40,601 bases of DNA from SIG440 sp045645485 (GTDB lineage Bacteria > Bacillota > Clostridia > Monoglobales > Monoglobaceae), in the NCBI GenBank assembly GCA_045645485.1, contig JAZRIX010000007.1, positions 1-40,601 on the forward strand. Direction: 5' to 3'. The notes under the pieces are model-generated. The model worked only from the letters and a program-made list of their open reading frames with translations. It had not been told where the DNA came from and searched no databases. The position numbers and the translations under genes are program-made. Positions within the stretch are counted from its first letter, which is position 1; each line of letters begins with the position of its first letter. This document shows positions 30,667 to 37,041 of this stretch, in pieces.

Positions 30667-31167
30667 TCACTCCTTATCATATTTACTTAATTTGATTGCG
30701 ATTAGTTCTCCTTCTAATTTGGCTATGGTTTCTGCTCTTTTTAGTGCGCCATTCATAATGTAGAACAAAACTCCAAAGGATATAAACATAATCAGCCCTG
30801 CGGCAAACGCTACACCGAACGTCAGGATGACGATCAAGTAGAAAATGGCTTTTAAGTCTTCTATACCGCTTATCGTTATATCAATTACGTTTATTCTATT
30901 CTCTAAAGCGAGATAAAGTAATACTACATATATCACTCCACATATAACAAAAAATGTTGTTTTGACTCGTTTTCCTTGTTCTTCATCTAAGGCATCGTCT
31001 TTTTCTGAAATTAGCCGTTCCAATCTCGAAATCTCTTGTTCAATTTTTTCTTTTCTTTTCGATCTTGCAATCTTTTGTTTGTTTTGTTCTTCTCTTGCTT
31101 CTCTTAGTTCTTGTTCCAATATTGAAATTTCTTGTTCAAGCAATTCTTCGTATGATAAATCTTTCAT
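30667..31167 (-). CDS. Coiled-coil membrane protein of the lysogeny operon
   Basis: The 166-residue protein has a long N-terminal coiled coil (about 1-65, EEQNKQKIARSKRKEKIEQEISRLERLI), two membrane segments (about 70-87 FFVICGVIYVVLLYLAL; about 108-137 IFYLIVILTFGVAFAAGLIMFISFGVLF) and a short helical tail. It lies between the HTH regulator and integrase with only 5 and 12 bases around it, so it is expressed in the lysogen. Membrane proteins here often block superinfection by related phages, and that is my leading inference. No family is recognised. Confidence 0.78.
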   Translation of the reverse strand: MKDLSYEELLEQEISILEQELREAREEQNKQKIARSKRKEKIEQEISRLERLISEKDDALDEEQGKRVKTTFFVICGVIYVVLLYLALENRINVIDITISGIEDLKAIFYLIVILTFGVAFAAGLIMFISFGVLFYIMNGALKRAETIAKLEGELIAIKLSKYDKE

Positions 31168-31179
31168 TTTACTTTCCTC

Positions 31180-31617
31180 TTATTTCGCCATTCCGCTTAT
31201 TACGGTTTTGTAATAATTGTGAATTGCAAGGAGTTCGTCCTTGTGTTGAAGCTCCATTTTGAGAAGTTTCAACTCGGTTGTCATATTAGCGTTCTCAACC
31301 TTTAATCTCTCGTTCTCAATTTTAATAAGGTCACGCTCTGCCTCAATAACATTAGCAGTTCCTTCGACCTCTGCAAGAGTTTCCTTAACCTCTACAAGAC
31401 TTTCGGTTGCGACCACAACCTTTGAATCGGCAAGGATGTCATCAAGAGAACCACCGAGTGCCGTAACGATTCGGTGAAGCGTGTCAACATAGGGGTTATC
31501 CGTGTCACCTGAAAAGATACGATTGACAGTTCTTTCCGGCAAGTTTGTCTTGTCCGCTATTTGTTTGGGTGTCATTCCTGTCTTTTTCTTTAATTCTTTA
31601 AGATTGTCTAACCACAT
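31180..31617 (-). CDS. HTH (Cro/C1-type) regulator with coiled-coil tail
   Basis: The 145-residue protein has an N-terminal helix-turn-helix (LKKKTGMTPKQIADKTNLPERTVNRIFSGDTDNPYVDTLHRIVTALGGSLDDIL, about 8-62), then a long coiled coil (about 80-135, EAERDLIKIENERLKVENANMTTELKLLKMELQHKDELL). There is no peptidase domain. AAAGGAC lies 12 bases before the ATG. It heads the leftward lysogeny operon. It may be a second repressor or an activator of integrase. Its own operator is not evident; paired AAAGTTGGGTA repeats lie in the 240 bases upstream. Confidence 0.85.
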   Translation of the reverse strand: MWLDNLKELKKKTGMTPKQIADKTNLPERTVNRIFSGDTDNPYVDTLHRIVTALGGSLDDILADSKVVVATESLVEVKETLAEVEGTANVIEAERDLIKIENERLKVENANMTTELKLLKMELQHKDELLAIHNYYKTVISGMAK

Positions 31618-31689
31618 AACTGTTATTGTTGTCCTTTCAATGTTATAAATTTGTTTCTTTTAGTGATATTCCTGACCGTATAGCGTGAT

Positions 31690-31721
31690 AAAGTTGGGTA
31701 GTAAACGGTCAAAGTTGGGTA
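31690..31721 (+). repeat. Paired AAAGTTGGGTA repeats upstream of an HTH gene
   Basis: AAAGTTGGGTA occurs at 31690-31700 and 31711-31721, 21 bp apart (two helix turns), in the 244-base gap 31618-31861 between an HTH gene and the small plus-strand gene. They may be regulator sites. The gap also holds TATAAT at 31820-31825 without a good -35; no other gene is seen. Confidence 0.55.
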
Positions 31722-31861
31722 TTGAATTTGTTTGATTTCGGATGTAAAATAATGCCATTGAAATTGTGGAAATTTTGTGAAGGCAATTTTTTCAGCTTTT
31801 TTCAACAATGACACAACAGTATAATACAAATAAGAACATTTGTTTCGAGAGGAGAAATAGT

Positions 31862-32008
31862 ATGTCTAACAAAGAAAAACTAATTCAATTTATAGAAAAG
31901 TTAACAAATGAAGAAACTGAAAAAATTATTGCTTATTTAGAAACAGTTTCAACATCTGAAGAAGTCGTTCTGCCTCCTCCTCCGAACATTGTTCCGCAAG
32001 TGCAATAA
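31862..32008 (+). CDS. Small helical protein overlapping the repressor gene tail-to-tail
   Basis: ATG 31862 has a strong AGAGGAG and opens 48 codons, MSNKEKLIQFIEKLTNEETEKIIAYLETVSTSEEVVLPPPPNIVPQVQ. Its 3' half overlaps the end of the opposite-strand HTH repressor by 83 bases. The helix KLIQFIEKLTNEETEKIIAYL resembles the C-terminus of that repressor (KLQLIALAEQCSEEEAERLLQML), so the two proteins might interact. TATAAT at 31820-31825 could be its -10. It could also be a fortuitous frame; the ribosome site is the main support. Confidence 0.55.
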   Translation: MSNKEKLIQFIEKLTNEETEKIIAYLETVSTSEEVVLPPPPNIVPQVQ

Positions 32009-32270
32009 GCTGAAGCTTGGACTTGCTTAAACCGTTGCCGTTCTCGGTAGCGGTTTTTTTCTTTTCTTCTTCTTCTCCTAAAAGGTAACCTACAGTCACA
32101 CCAAAGTACGCTGCAATCTTTTGTGCTGTTGTAGCGGACACTCCTGTTCTGCGACCCATTTTCAAATCGGTCAACAGTCCTTTACTTATACCTGTTTCAG
32201 CACACATCTTCCCCCCTTTTATTCCTCGCTCGTTACATAAGGCAATAATATTTTCGTACAAATTACTCAA
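31926..32270 (-). CDS. CI-like HTH repressor
   Basis: The 114-residue protein begins at TTG 32270 behind GGGGGT. Its helix-turn-helix is clear (LCNERGIKGGKMCAETGISKGLLTDLKMGRRTGVSATTAQKIAAYFGVTVGYLLGEEEE, about 11-69), followed by a helical C-terminal tail (LQLIALAEQCSEEEAERLLQMLKLFL) likely for dimerisation. There is no LexA-like peptidase, so induction cannot use self-cleavage. Its first codons overlap one of four 14-bp operators, and it is read from the leftward promoter at 32412-32440. It is the best candidate for the main immunity repressor. Confidence 0.85.
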   Translation of the reverse strand: MSNLYENIIALCNERGIKGGKMCAETGISKGLLTDLKMGRRTGVSATTAQKIAAYFGVTVGYLLGEEEEKKKTATENGNGLSKSKLQLIALAEQCSEEEAERLLQMLKLFLNKQ

Positions 32271-32386
32271 ACGAGTACCCCCAATCTTGTGTATTTGTCA
32301 CAAAAATACTCAAATGAGTAATTTTTGTCTTGACAATTACTCAAACAGGTACTATAATGATATTGCGTCAAGTACCTGAACGAGTA
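32264..32386. promoter_or_regulatory. Array of four 14-bp operators
   Basis: Near-palindromes of the form TACTCAAACGAGTA lie at 32264-32277 (exact), 32307-32320 (TACTCAAATGAGTA, perfect outer arms), 32338-32351 (TACTCAAACAGGTA) and 32373-32386 (TACCTGAACGAGTA). The first overlaps the repressor start codon and the third fills the spacer of the rightward promoter. Graded similarity suggests differing affinities, as in lambda-type switches. Confidence 0.83.
32330..32358 (+). promoter_or_regulatory. Rightward early promoter (PR-like)
   Basis: TTGACA (32330-32335), 17 bases, TATAAT (32353-32358): a perfect sigma-A consensus. An operator (32338-32351) lies between the boxes. It would drive the Cro-like gene at 32467 and the whole early operon. 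Confidence 0.9.
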
Positions 32387-32411
32387 ACTATTCAATATTG
32401 CTGACACCTAT

Positions 32412-32440
32412 ATTATAGTACTTATTCGCGTACTTGTCAA
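32412..32440 (-). promoter_or_regulatory. Leftward lysogenic promoter facing PR
   Basis: On the minus strand TTGACA (32440-32435), 17 bases, TATAAT (32417-32412). The spacer holds an interrupted palindrome, AGTACTTATTCGCGTACT (32417-32434), different from the four operators and perhaps the site of the Cro-like protein. It reads toward the repressor gene and toward the rightward promoter, so the two transcripts overlap by about 40 nt. Confidence 0.88.
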
Positions 32441-32466
32441 TATAAAGTACGGAAAGGAAGGTAATT

Positions 32467-32685
32467 TTGTTGAACTTATCTAAATTTACAGACTTCGGTT
32501 TGAGCGTAAAGGTGAAACTTTTACAAAAAGGAAAAGACCAAAAATGGCTTGAACAATCGGTTGCTGAAAAAACAGGCTTGTTCGTAGATAACGGATATAT
32601 GTACAAAATCCTAACAGGACAGCGAAACGCACCGAAGATTGTGGAAGCCATCTGCGAGATTTTAGGAATCGAAAAAAAGGAGTAG
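32467..32685 (+). CDS. Cro-like regulator, first gene of the early operon
   Basis: The start is TTG 32467 (or TTG 32470) after AAGGAAGG, giving about 72 residues: FTDFGLSVKVKLLQKGKDQKWLEQSVAEKTGLFVDNGYMYKILTGQRNAPKIVEAICEILGIEKKE. 'FG..Vk..L...gk.Q.WL...V..KTGl......Y..KI.tG.R..PKI..AI.eiL.I' is a familiar small HTH family at the start of Clostridia phage early operons. It probably represses the leftward promoter. The following gene begins five bases after the stop. Confidence 0.82.
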   Translation: MLNLSKFTDFGLSVKVKLLQKGKDQKWLEQSVAEKTGLFVDNGYMYKILTGQRNAPKIVEAICEILGIEKKE

Positions 32686-32689
32686 GGAA

Positions 32690-32845
32690 GTGCAAGCGGA
32701 AAAGAATTACACCGTCAGGATCTGCGAAGATTATGTTATCCAAGACCCTGAGAAGGTGAAGGAGATTCTTGATAGAATCTCAAAAAAAATAACCAATACA
32801 TATTTGAAGAAAAACGGAGTAAGGAAATGGCAAAAGAATGGTTGA
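32690..32845 (+). CDS. Small hypothetical early protein
   Basis: GTG 32690 follows AAGGAG and opens 51 codons (MQAEKNYTVRICEDYVIQDPEKVKEILDRISKKITNTYLKKNG...). The 'QDPEKVKEILDRISKKI' segment is a plain amphipathic helix. Short proteins with a V.DPE.V..IL.RI pattern are common as the second or third early gene in Firmicutes phages. It overlaps the next gene by 19 bases. No function is known. Confidence 0.65.
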   Translation: MQAEKNYTVRICEDYVIQDPEKVKEILDRISKKITNTYLKKNGVRKWQKNG

Positions 32846-33063
32846 CAGATGAAGCGGTGGAGCGTGAAATAGCAAAGCTCACTGTATCGGAAGAAGTAAA
32901 ACTTGCAAGGCGTGAGCTTAGGCTAAAGTACAAACGCAGACAAACACTTTACACATTGCGAAATCTCGCAAAGAGGGGTAAGGAACTGAAAGAGTCGGGT
33001 ATAACCCTTGACAACATTGATGCAATGATAGCTTTTGCTGAAGCAGAAGCACAAGAGGAGTAA
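32827..33063 (+). CDS. Small helical early protein
   Basis: The 78-residue protein (MAKEWLTDEAVEREIAKLTVSEEVKLARRELRLKYKRRQTLYTLRNLAKRGKELKESGITLDNIDAMIAF) is highly charged and helical, with AAGGAA before its ATG. The 'W..d..V..eia.L..S..VkLA..E.r.kyrRRQ.LY.LR.L.krGk.L...Gi....' pattern is common in Clostridia phages as I recall, without a known function. It could bind nucleic acid through its basic middle part. Confidence 0.75.
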   Translation: MAKEWLTDEAVEREIAKLTVSEEVKLARRELRLKYKRRQTLYTLRNLAKRGKELKESGITLDNIDAMIAFAEAEAQEE

Positions 33064-33066
33064 GAA

Positions 33067-33234
33067 ATGAAAAGAGTATTAAAAAAAGTGCCTGTTGCAC
33101 TTATGTATGCGGTGGGTATTTGGTTGGTTCTCTCGTTTATAGAGATTATCAGCAAGAACATTTATCCGAATCCCACATATTGCCCGGTGAATCTATTTGA
33201 ACTGGGTATGAAGTATATCAAGCCTATTTGGTAA
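33067..33234 (+). CDS. Small single-pass membrane protein
   Basis: ATG 33067 opens 55 codons. A basic start (MKRVLKKVP) is followed by a hydrophobic helix (VALMYAVGIWLVLSFIEII, about 10-28) and a short polar tail (NPTYCPVNLFELGMKYIKPIW). The ribosome site is modest (GGAGTAAG overlapping the previous stop). No family is recognised. Position in the early operon suggests a host-takeover or exclusion role at most. Confidence 0.6.
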   Translation: MKRVLKKVPVALMYAVGIWLVLSFIEIISKNIYPNPTYCPVNLFELGMKYIKPIW

Positions 33235-33245
33235 AAGGAGAAAAG

Positions 33246-33353
33246 ATGGATGTTAAATTCACACCAAAGCCTGTGGAAGAAGCAGAACTTGAAATAATAC
33301 GGCTCTACAGAAAATTCTTTGAAAGATGGAAATCAAAACACATTAAGGAGTAA
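33246..33353 (+). CDS. Very small early protein
   Basis: ATG 33246, behind AAAGGAG, opens 35 codons: MDVKFTPKPVEEAELEIIRL then YRKFFERWKSKHIKE. It is an almost wholly helical, basic-ended peptide. The good ribosome site and tight spacing on both sides favour a real gene; nothing is known of its function. Confidence 0.55.
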   Translation: MDVKFTPKPVEEAELEIIRLYRKFFERWKSKHIKE

Positions 33354-33357
33354 AAAA

Positions 33358-33501
33358 ATGAAAACAGAAACACTTGAAATAATTATTGAAGAACTTTCAT
33401 CGGCTCTATCTCTTGAAAGATGGAAAACACGGACGGCAGAGGCAGAGATAAGCAGACTTGAACAAGAAATTAAAGAACTGAAGGAGAAAGAAAATGGATA
33501 A
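33358..33501 (+). CDS. Small coiled-coil early protein
   Basis: From ATG 33358 (TTAAGGAG upstream) the product has 47 residues: MKTETLEIIIEELSSALSLERWKTRTAEAEISRLEQEIKELKEKENG. Heptad-spaced Leu and Ile predict a coiled coil over most of its length. It overlaps the DUF1071 gene by eight bases and is probably coupled to it. It may be a partner of the recombination proteins, by position only. Confidence 0.65.
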   Translation: MKTETLEIIIEELSSALSLERWKTRTAEAEISRLEQEIKELKEKENG

Positions 33502-34063
33502 TTATTTTAACGCACTTAATAACATCAACGTAAATGGCAAGACCGAGCAGAAGAACGGACTCACTTATCTGTCTTGGGCGTGGGCGTGGGGCGAAGTAAA
33601 GAAGATGTTCCCCGATGCCACATACACCATTTACGAAAACGCAAACGGATGGTGCTACCACACCGATGGCAAAACCTGTTGGGTAAAGACAGGTGTCACA
33701 GTAAACGGAATTGAACATATCGAGTATTTGCCTGTTATGGACTACAAAAACAAGAGTATTCCTTTTGCCAACGTAACATCCTTTGATGTCAACAAGGCTA
33801 TTCAGCGTAGCTTGACAAAGGCTGTAGCAAGGCACGGACTCGGACTTTACATATATGCAGGTGAGGATTTACCCGAAACAGAAGCCGAACAGCAGAAAGA
33901 GGAACAGCCGAAAAAAGCTCCTAAAGAAAAGACACCGAGAGAGCTTCTGATTGCAAAGCTACACGAAAAAAGCATTGATGTAACTGCCTATGCTGCCGAA
34001 AAGGGGCTGTCAAATAAAACAACAGCAGAGAGATTTGAAGAATTATTAAAGGAGTTAGAGTAA
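33494..34063 (+). CDS. DUF1071/Sak-like single-strand annealing protein
   Basis: The 189-residue protein carries the DUF1071 signature: LTYLSWAWAWGEVKKMFPDATYTIYEN (about 23-49), TCWVKTGVTVNGIEHIEYLPVMDYKNK (about 61-87) and DVNKAIQRSLTKAVARHGLGLYIYAGEDL (about 98-126). This family is grouped with phage Rad52-like annealing proteins. A basic, disordered linker follows, then a helical C-terminal domain. It anneals single strands during recombination. Its stop overlaps the start of the YqaJ exonuclease (TAATGG), its natural partner. Confidence 0.88.
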   Translation: MDNYFNALNNINVNGKTEQKNGLTYLSWAWAWGEVKKMFPDATYTIYENANGWCYHTDGKTCWVKTGVTVNGIEHIEYLPVMDYKNKSIPFANVTSFDVNKAIQRSLTKAVARHGLGLYIYAGEDLPETEAEQQKEEQPKKAPKEKTPRELLIAKLHEKSIDVTAYAAEKGLSNKTTAERFEELLKELE

Positions 34064-34980
34064 TGGAATTTGATGTAACTATTGATAGAGATAAATATAT
34101 AGGCGGTTCTGATATTCCTGTCATTATGGGTATCAGCACTTTCAAAACAAGATGGGAACTGCTACAAGAAAAGGCAGGACTAAAAGAAAGCACATTCACC
34201 GGAAACAAGTACACCGAGTACGGCAATATCCTTGAGCCTAAGATCAGAGATTATGTAAACAGTTACTTCAAGGGCAGAATGGCAGAGTTTGCACCAAACC
34301 GAGTAATTGACGGAGATTTCCGAGCGCACACAGACGGATTCAACGGAAGCTGTGTTCTTGAAATTAAGACCACTTCAAACATTCACGATTCCGTTGATGG
34401 CTACAAGCACTACCTTGTACAGCTTCTTAAATATATGGAAGTAAACGGTGCCGATGAAGGTATGCTTGCGGTCTATGAGCGACCAGAAGATTTTGATGAA
34501 GAGTTTGACAGATGTAGGCTTAATATCTACCCTGTCAAAATCGGTGATTATACCGATCTTCTCACAGAGATCAACAACGAGCTTGACAAGTTCCGTGAAG
34601 ACCTTGCGAAGCTGAAAGATAATCCTCTTTTGAGTGAACAGGACTTTCAGCCGAATGCGCTTGTTGTCCTCTCTCAAAAGGTGGTTGCTTTTGAAAATCA
34701 GATTGCAGAAATGAAGCTGATTGAAGCAGAGCTTAAAAAAGCAAAGCAAGCCTTATATGAGGAAATGGAAAAGCACGATGTGAAATCTTGGACTACTCCC
34801 AACGGCACAAAAATCACGATGGTGGCATCTACTCCTGAAAGTGTAGAACTTGTCGAGGAGTTTGATGAGGACACATTCAAGGCAGAAAACGAAGGCTTGT
34901 ACAGCCTGTATCTGCGAGAGGTTGAAAAGAAAAAGGCAGGGCGTAGCGGATATGTAAAGATTACGCTGCCGAAGGGGTAA
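34063..34980 (+). CDS. YqaJ-like recombination exonuclease
   Basis: The 305-residue protein shows the YqaJ/lambda-exonuclease core: YIGGSDIPVIMGIS (12-25), YGNILEPKI (E58), AHTDGFNG...VLEIKTTS (D91, E100, K102) and YLVQLLKYM. These are the metal-binding and catalytic residues of the PD-(D/E)xK fold. A C-terminal helical part (about 165-305) includes a coiled coil. It resects double-strand ends to feed the annealing protein encoded just upstream, with which its gene overlaps. Confidence 0.9.
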   Translation: MEFDVTIDRDKYIGGSDIPVIMGISTFKTRWELLQEKAGLKESTFTGNKYTEYGNILEPKIRDYVNSYFKGRMAEFAPNRVIDGDFRAHTDGFNGSCVLEIKTTSNIHDSVDGYKHYLVQLLKYMEVNGADEGMLAVYERPEDFDEEFDRCRLNIYPVKIGDYTDLLTEINNELDKFREDLAKLKDNPLLSEQDFQPNALVVLSQKVVAFENQIAEMKLIEAELKKAKQALYEEMEKHDVKSWTTPNGTKITMVASTPESVELVEEFDEDTFKAENEGLYSLYLREVEKKKAGRSGYVKITLPKG

Positions 34981-34984
34981 TGAA

Positions 34985-35506
34985 ATGATACTTACAGGAA
35001 GAATCACAGGTGCGCTGATTGACTTCGCAACAGGCAAGCCGAAGCTTGAACTCTCTGTTAATGAAGTAAACGATTTCAAACAACTTGTTGACGATCTGAA
35101 GGACAAAGAAAAGCTCTCTATTGATATAAAACAGCATAGAGAAAAGCGAAGCCTGAACGCAAACAATTACGCTTGGAAATTGATTACGGAAATAGCGGAT
35201 ATTCTTCGTGCGAGTAAAGATGAACTCTATCTCCTGATGCTAAAAAGGTATGGGCAGAGTGAGCTTATAAGTGTTCTTTCTCATATACCGATTGAACACT
35301 ATGTTAAGTATTTTGAAGAAGCCGGGGAAAGCACACTGAACGGAAAATTGTTCAAGCATTACAGAGTGTACAAGGGTTCAAGCGAATTTGATTCTCGTGA
35401 GATGGCGATTTTCATTGATGGGATAATCAGCGAAGCAAAGGAACTTGGCATTCAAACAGAAACACCAAACCAAATTGCCGAGATGAAAGCGAGATGGGGC
35501 GAGTAA
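34985..35506 (+). CDS. NinB-like recombination protein
   Basis: The 173-residue protein has a beta-rich start (MILTGRITGALIDFATGKPKLELSVN) and then KLSIDIKQHREKRSLNANNYAWKLITEIADILRASKDELYLLMLKRYGQ (about 43-91), the segment seen in NinB/Orf-like phage proteins ('kRSl.qN...w....eiA..l.....e.y..l......'). Such proteins bind single-stranded DNA and help load recombinases or annealing proteins. It sits after the annealing protein and exonuclease and overlaps the HNH-like gene (TAATGG). Confidence 0.68.
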   Translation: MILTGRITGALIDFATGKPKLELSVNEVNDFKQLVDDLKDKEKLSIDIKQHREKRSLNANNYAWKLITEIADILRASKDELYLLMLKRYGQSELISVLSHIPIEHYVKYFEEAGESTLNGKLFKHYRVYKGSSEFDSREMAIFIDGIISEAKELGIQTETPNQIAEMKARWGE

Positions 35507-35805
35507 TGGAAAGCATTATTCAGAAGGATAAATCACACTGCTTTATTTGCCGTATGAACACAAATTTAGAGCCGTTAGATTGTCACCACATATTCGGAGC
35601 TTCTAACCGCAACAACAGCGAAAAATACGGTCTTAAGGTGTATATCCACCATAGCAAATGTCACATATTCGGTGAAAACAGCGTACATCGTAATGCAAAA
35701 GTAGACAAAGCACTAAAAGCTTTGGCACAGAAAAAAGCAATGAAGCATTACGGATGGAGCATTGAACAATTCCGAGAGATATTCGGAAAAAATTATATTG
35801 ATTAA
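35506..35805 (+). CDS. HNH-like zinc nuclease
   Basis: From ATG 35506 the product has 99 residues: CFICRMNTNLEPLDCHHIFGASNRNNSEKYGLKVYIHHSKCHI (about 14-56) with a CxxC pair, a CHH element and a distal H...C pair. This is a treble-clef, HNH/NinG-like arrangement. Related phage proteins process recombination intermediates; DUF968 and NinG are comparable. It overlaps the previous gene by one base and precedes ssb. The exact family is uncertain. Confidence 0.7.
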   Translation: MESIIQKDKSHCFICRMNTNLEPLDCHHIFGASNRNNSEKYGLKVYIHHSKCHIFGENSVHRNAKVDKALKALAQKKAMKHYGWSIEQFREIFGKNYID

Positions 35806-35817
35806 GGAGAAATAATT

Positions 35818-36234
35818 ATGGCAGCAAATTTTAATTTTAACAAAGCAACAATAGGCGGTAGATTGACCGCATCCCCTGAAGTAAAGCAGACACAGAGTGG
35901 TGTTCCGGTATGCTCGTTCACAGTTGCGGTGAATCGCAAGGCAAATCGTGAGGAAACTGATTTTATTTCCTGCGTGGCTTGGCGAAACACAGCAGAATTT
36001 ATCGGTAAATATTTTAGCAAGGGTTCTTCGATCTGCGTAACAGGAGCTATTCAGACGAGAAATTGGACGGATAGCAACGGACAGAAGCGATATACAACAG
36101 AAATCATTGTTGACGAAGCGTATTTTGTCGATGGCAAGGGCGAGGGCAACACGACAGAGCAAACATATATCCCCGAAGCCTATCAGCCTACAGAAGCAAA
36201 TTTAGAGGTCGTAAACGATGACCTACCATTCTAA
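35818..36234 (+). CDS. ssb: Single-stranded DNA-binding protein
   Basis: The 138-residue protein has the OB fold pattern: FNKATIGGRLTASPEVKQTQSGVPVCSFTVAVNRK (about 6-40), DFISCVAWRNTAEFIGKYFSKGSSICVTGAIQTRNW (about 46-81) and IIVDEAYFVDGKG. A disordered tail leads to the acidic tip DDLPF, which recruits host repair and replication proteins. AAGGAGAAATAATT precedes the ATG. It coats single strands for replication and annealing. The next gene overlaps its last 17 bases. Confidence 0.93.
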   Translation: MAANFNFNKATIGGRLTASPEVKQTQSGVPVCSFTVAVNRKANREETDFISCVAWRNTAEFIGKYFSKGSSICVTGAIQTRNWTDSNGQKRYTTEIIVDEAYFVDGKGEGNTTEQTYIPEAYQPTEANLEVVNDDLPF

Positions 36235-36556
36235 CAAATACGGCAATAAGAAGATTGTCCGAGATGGAATGACCTTTGATTCGCTCAAAGAATACAGAAG
36301 ATTTTGTGAATTGTCCTTGCTCCAACGAGCAGGGGCGATCACAGACCTTGAAAGGCAAGTAAAGTTTGAGCTTATACCATCGCAGAAAATCAACGGAAAA
36401 GTTGCAGAGAGAGCCTGTACTTATGTTGCAGACTTTGTTTACACAGAGAACGGCAAAAAGGTTGTCGAAGATACAAAAGGCTTCCGGACTAAAGACTACA
36501 TAATCAAACGCAAATTAATGTTATACATTCACGGCATCAGAATAAAAGAAATATAA
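36218..36556 (+). CDS. DUF1064-like nuclease
   Basis: The 112-residue protein contains SNKYGNKKIVRDGMTFDSLKEYRRFCELSLLQRAGAITDLERQVKFELIP (5-54) and a second part YVADFVYTENGKKVVEDTKGFRTKDYIIKRKLM (about 69-101). 'D.VY.e.g..vveD.KG..T..y..K.kl' is the PD-(D/E)xK-like core of DUF1064 phage proteins, predicted endonucleases that may cut branched DNA. It overlaps ssb. Start choice follows GAGGTCG upstream. Confidence 0.8.
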   Translation: MTYHSNKYGNKKIVRDGMTFDSLKEYRRFCELSLLQRAGAITDLERQVKFELIPSQKINGKVAERACTYVADFVYTENGKKVVEDTKGFRTKDYIIKRKLMLYIHGIRIKEI

Positions 36557-36568
36557 GGAGTTAGAAAA

Positions 36569-36874
36569 ATGAGTGCATTGAAGAAAGTTAAAAACATAGT
36601 TACATCAATTCTTGCAGAAAATGAAAAAGCTCGCAATAGTGATAGTTTTCTATATCTGAAAGTCTTACAAACAGTAGACAAAGACCTTCTAAATATGCCT
36701 GTGGGCGAGTTTCTTGCCAATATGGGAGAGTTAAATGTTCCACGGTTTGAAACTGTCCGCAGAACGAGACAAAAGGCACAGGAAGAGAATCCGAGCCTTT
36801 CAGCTCGTCCTAAGGTAGCAGAATACAGAGAAGCAAACGAGGAAGTGTACCGTCAGTTTGCAAGGGGGATGTGA
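36569..36874 (+). CDS. Hypothetical early protein, FETVRRTRQK family
   Basis: This 101-residue helical protein follows AAGGAG (MSALKKVKNIVTSILAENEKARNSDSFLYLKVLQTVDKDLLNMPVGEFLANMGELNVPRFETVRRTRQKAQEENPSLSA). The segment 'f...v......p.fEtVrRtRqKiQ...P.L.....v...R...e..y..fa' is very common in Firmicutes phages near ssb and replication genes, but its role is unknown. It is sometimes placed near HTH-like factors. The stop overlaps the next start. Confidence 0.78.
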   Translation: MSALKKVKNIVTSILAENEKARNSDSFLYLKVLQTVDKDLLNMPVGEFLANMGELNVPRFETVRRTRQKAQEENPSLSARPKVAEYREANEEVYRQFARGM

Positions 36875-37041
36875 TGCCAATAGTAGAGAGGACTTGCCCT
36901 GTTTGCAAGAAGAACTTTATCCCTGCGCCTTATCACATTTACAAAACGGCAACAGGGGGAAAATTAGTATGCACTTACACTTGTATGTTAAAGAGTGAAA
37001 GAAAGCACGAACGGAAAGCGAGAAAGAAAAATGAAAGCTAA
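36874..37041 (+). CDS. Small zinc-finger early protein
   Basis: ATG 36874 overlaps the previous stop (GTGATG) and opens 55 codons. CPVCKKNFIPAP (about 8-19) and CTYTC (about 33-37) form a four-cysteine zinc site, and the C-terminus is very basic (KSERKHERKARKKNES). It could bind nucleic acid. The 'C..C...F.......Y........ ..CS..C...' form is frequent in Clostridia phages. It overlaps the next gene by 11 bases. Confidence 0.7.
   Translation: MPIVERTCPVCKKNFIPAPYHIYKTATGGKLVCTYTCMLKSERKHERKARKKNES

Noticed and set aside
31623..31829. A 68-codon minus-strand frame upstream of the HTH gene
   Set aside because: No ribosome site, implausible composition, and it lies in the gap holding the AAAGTTGGGTA repeats; kept as possible regulatory DNA.
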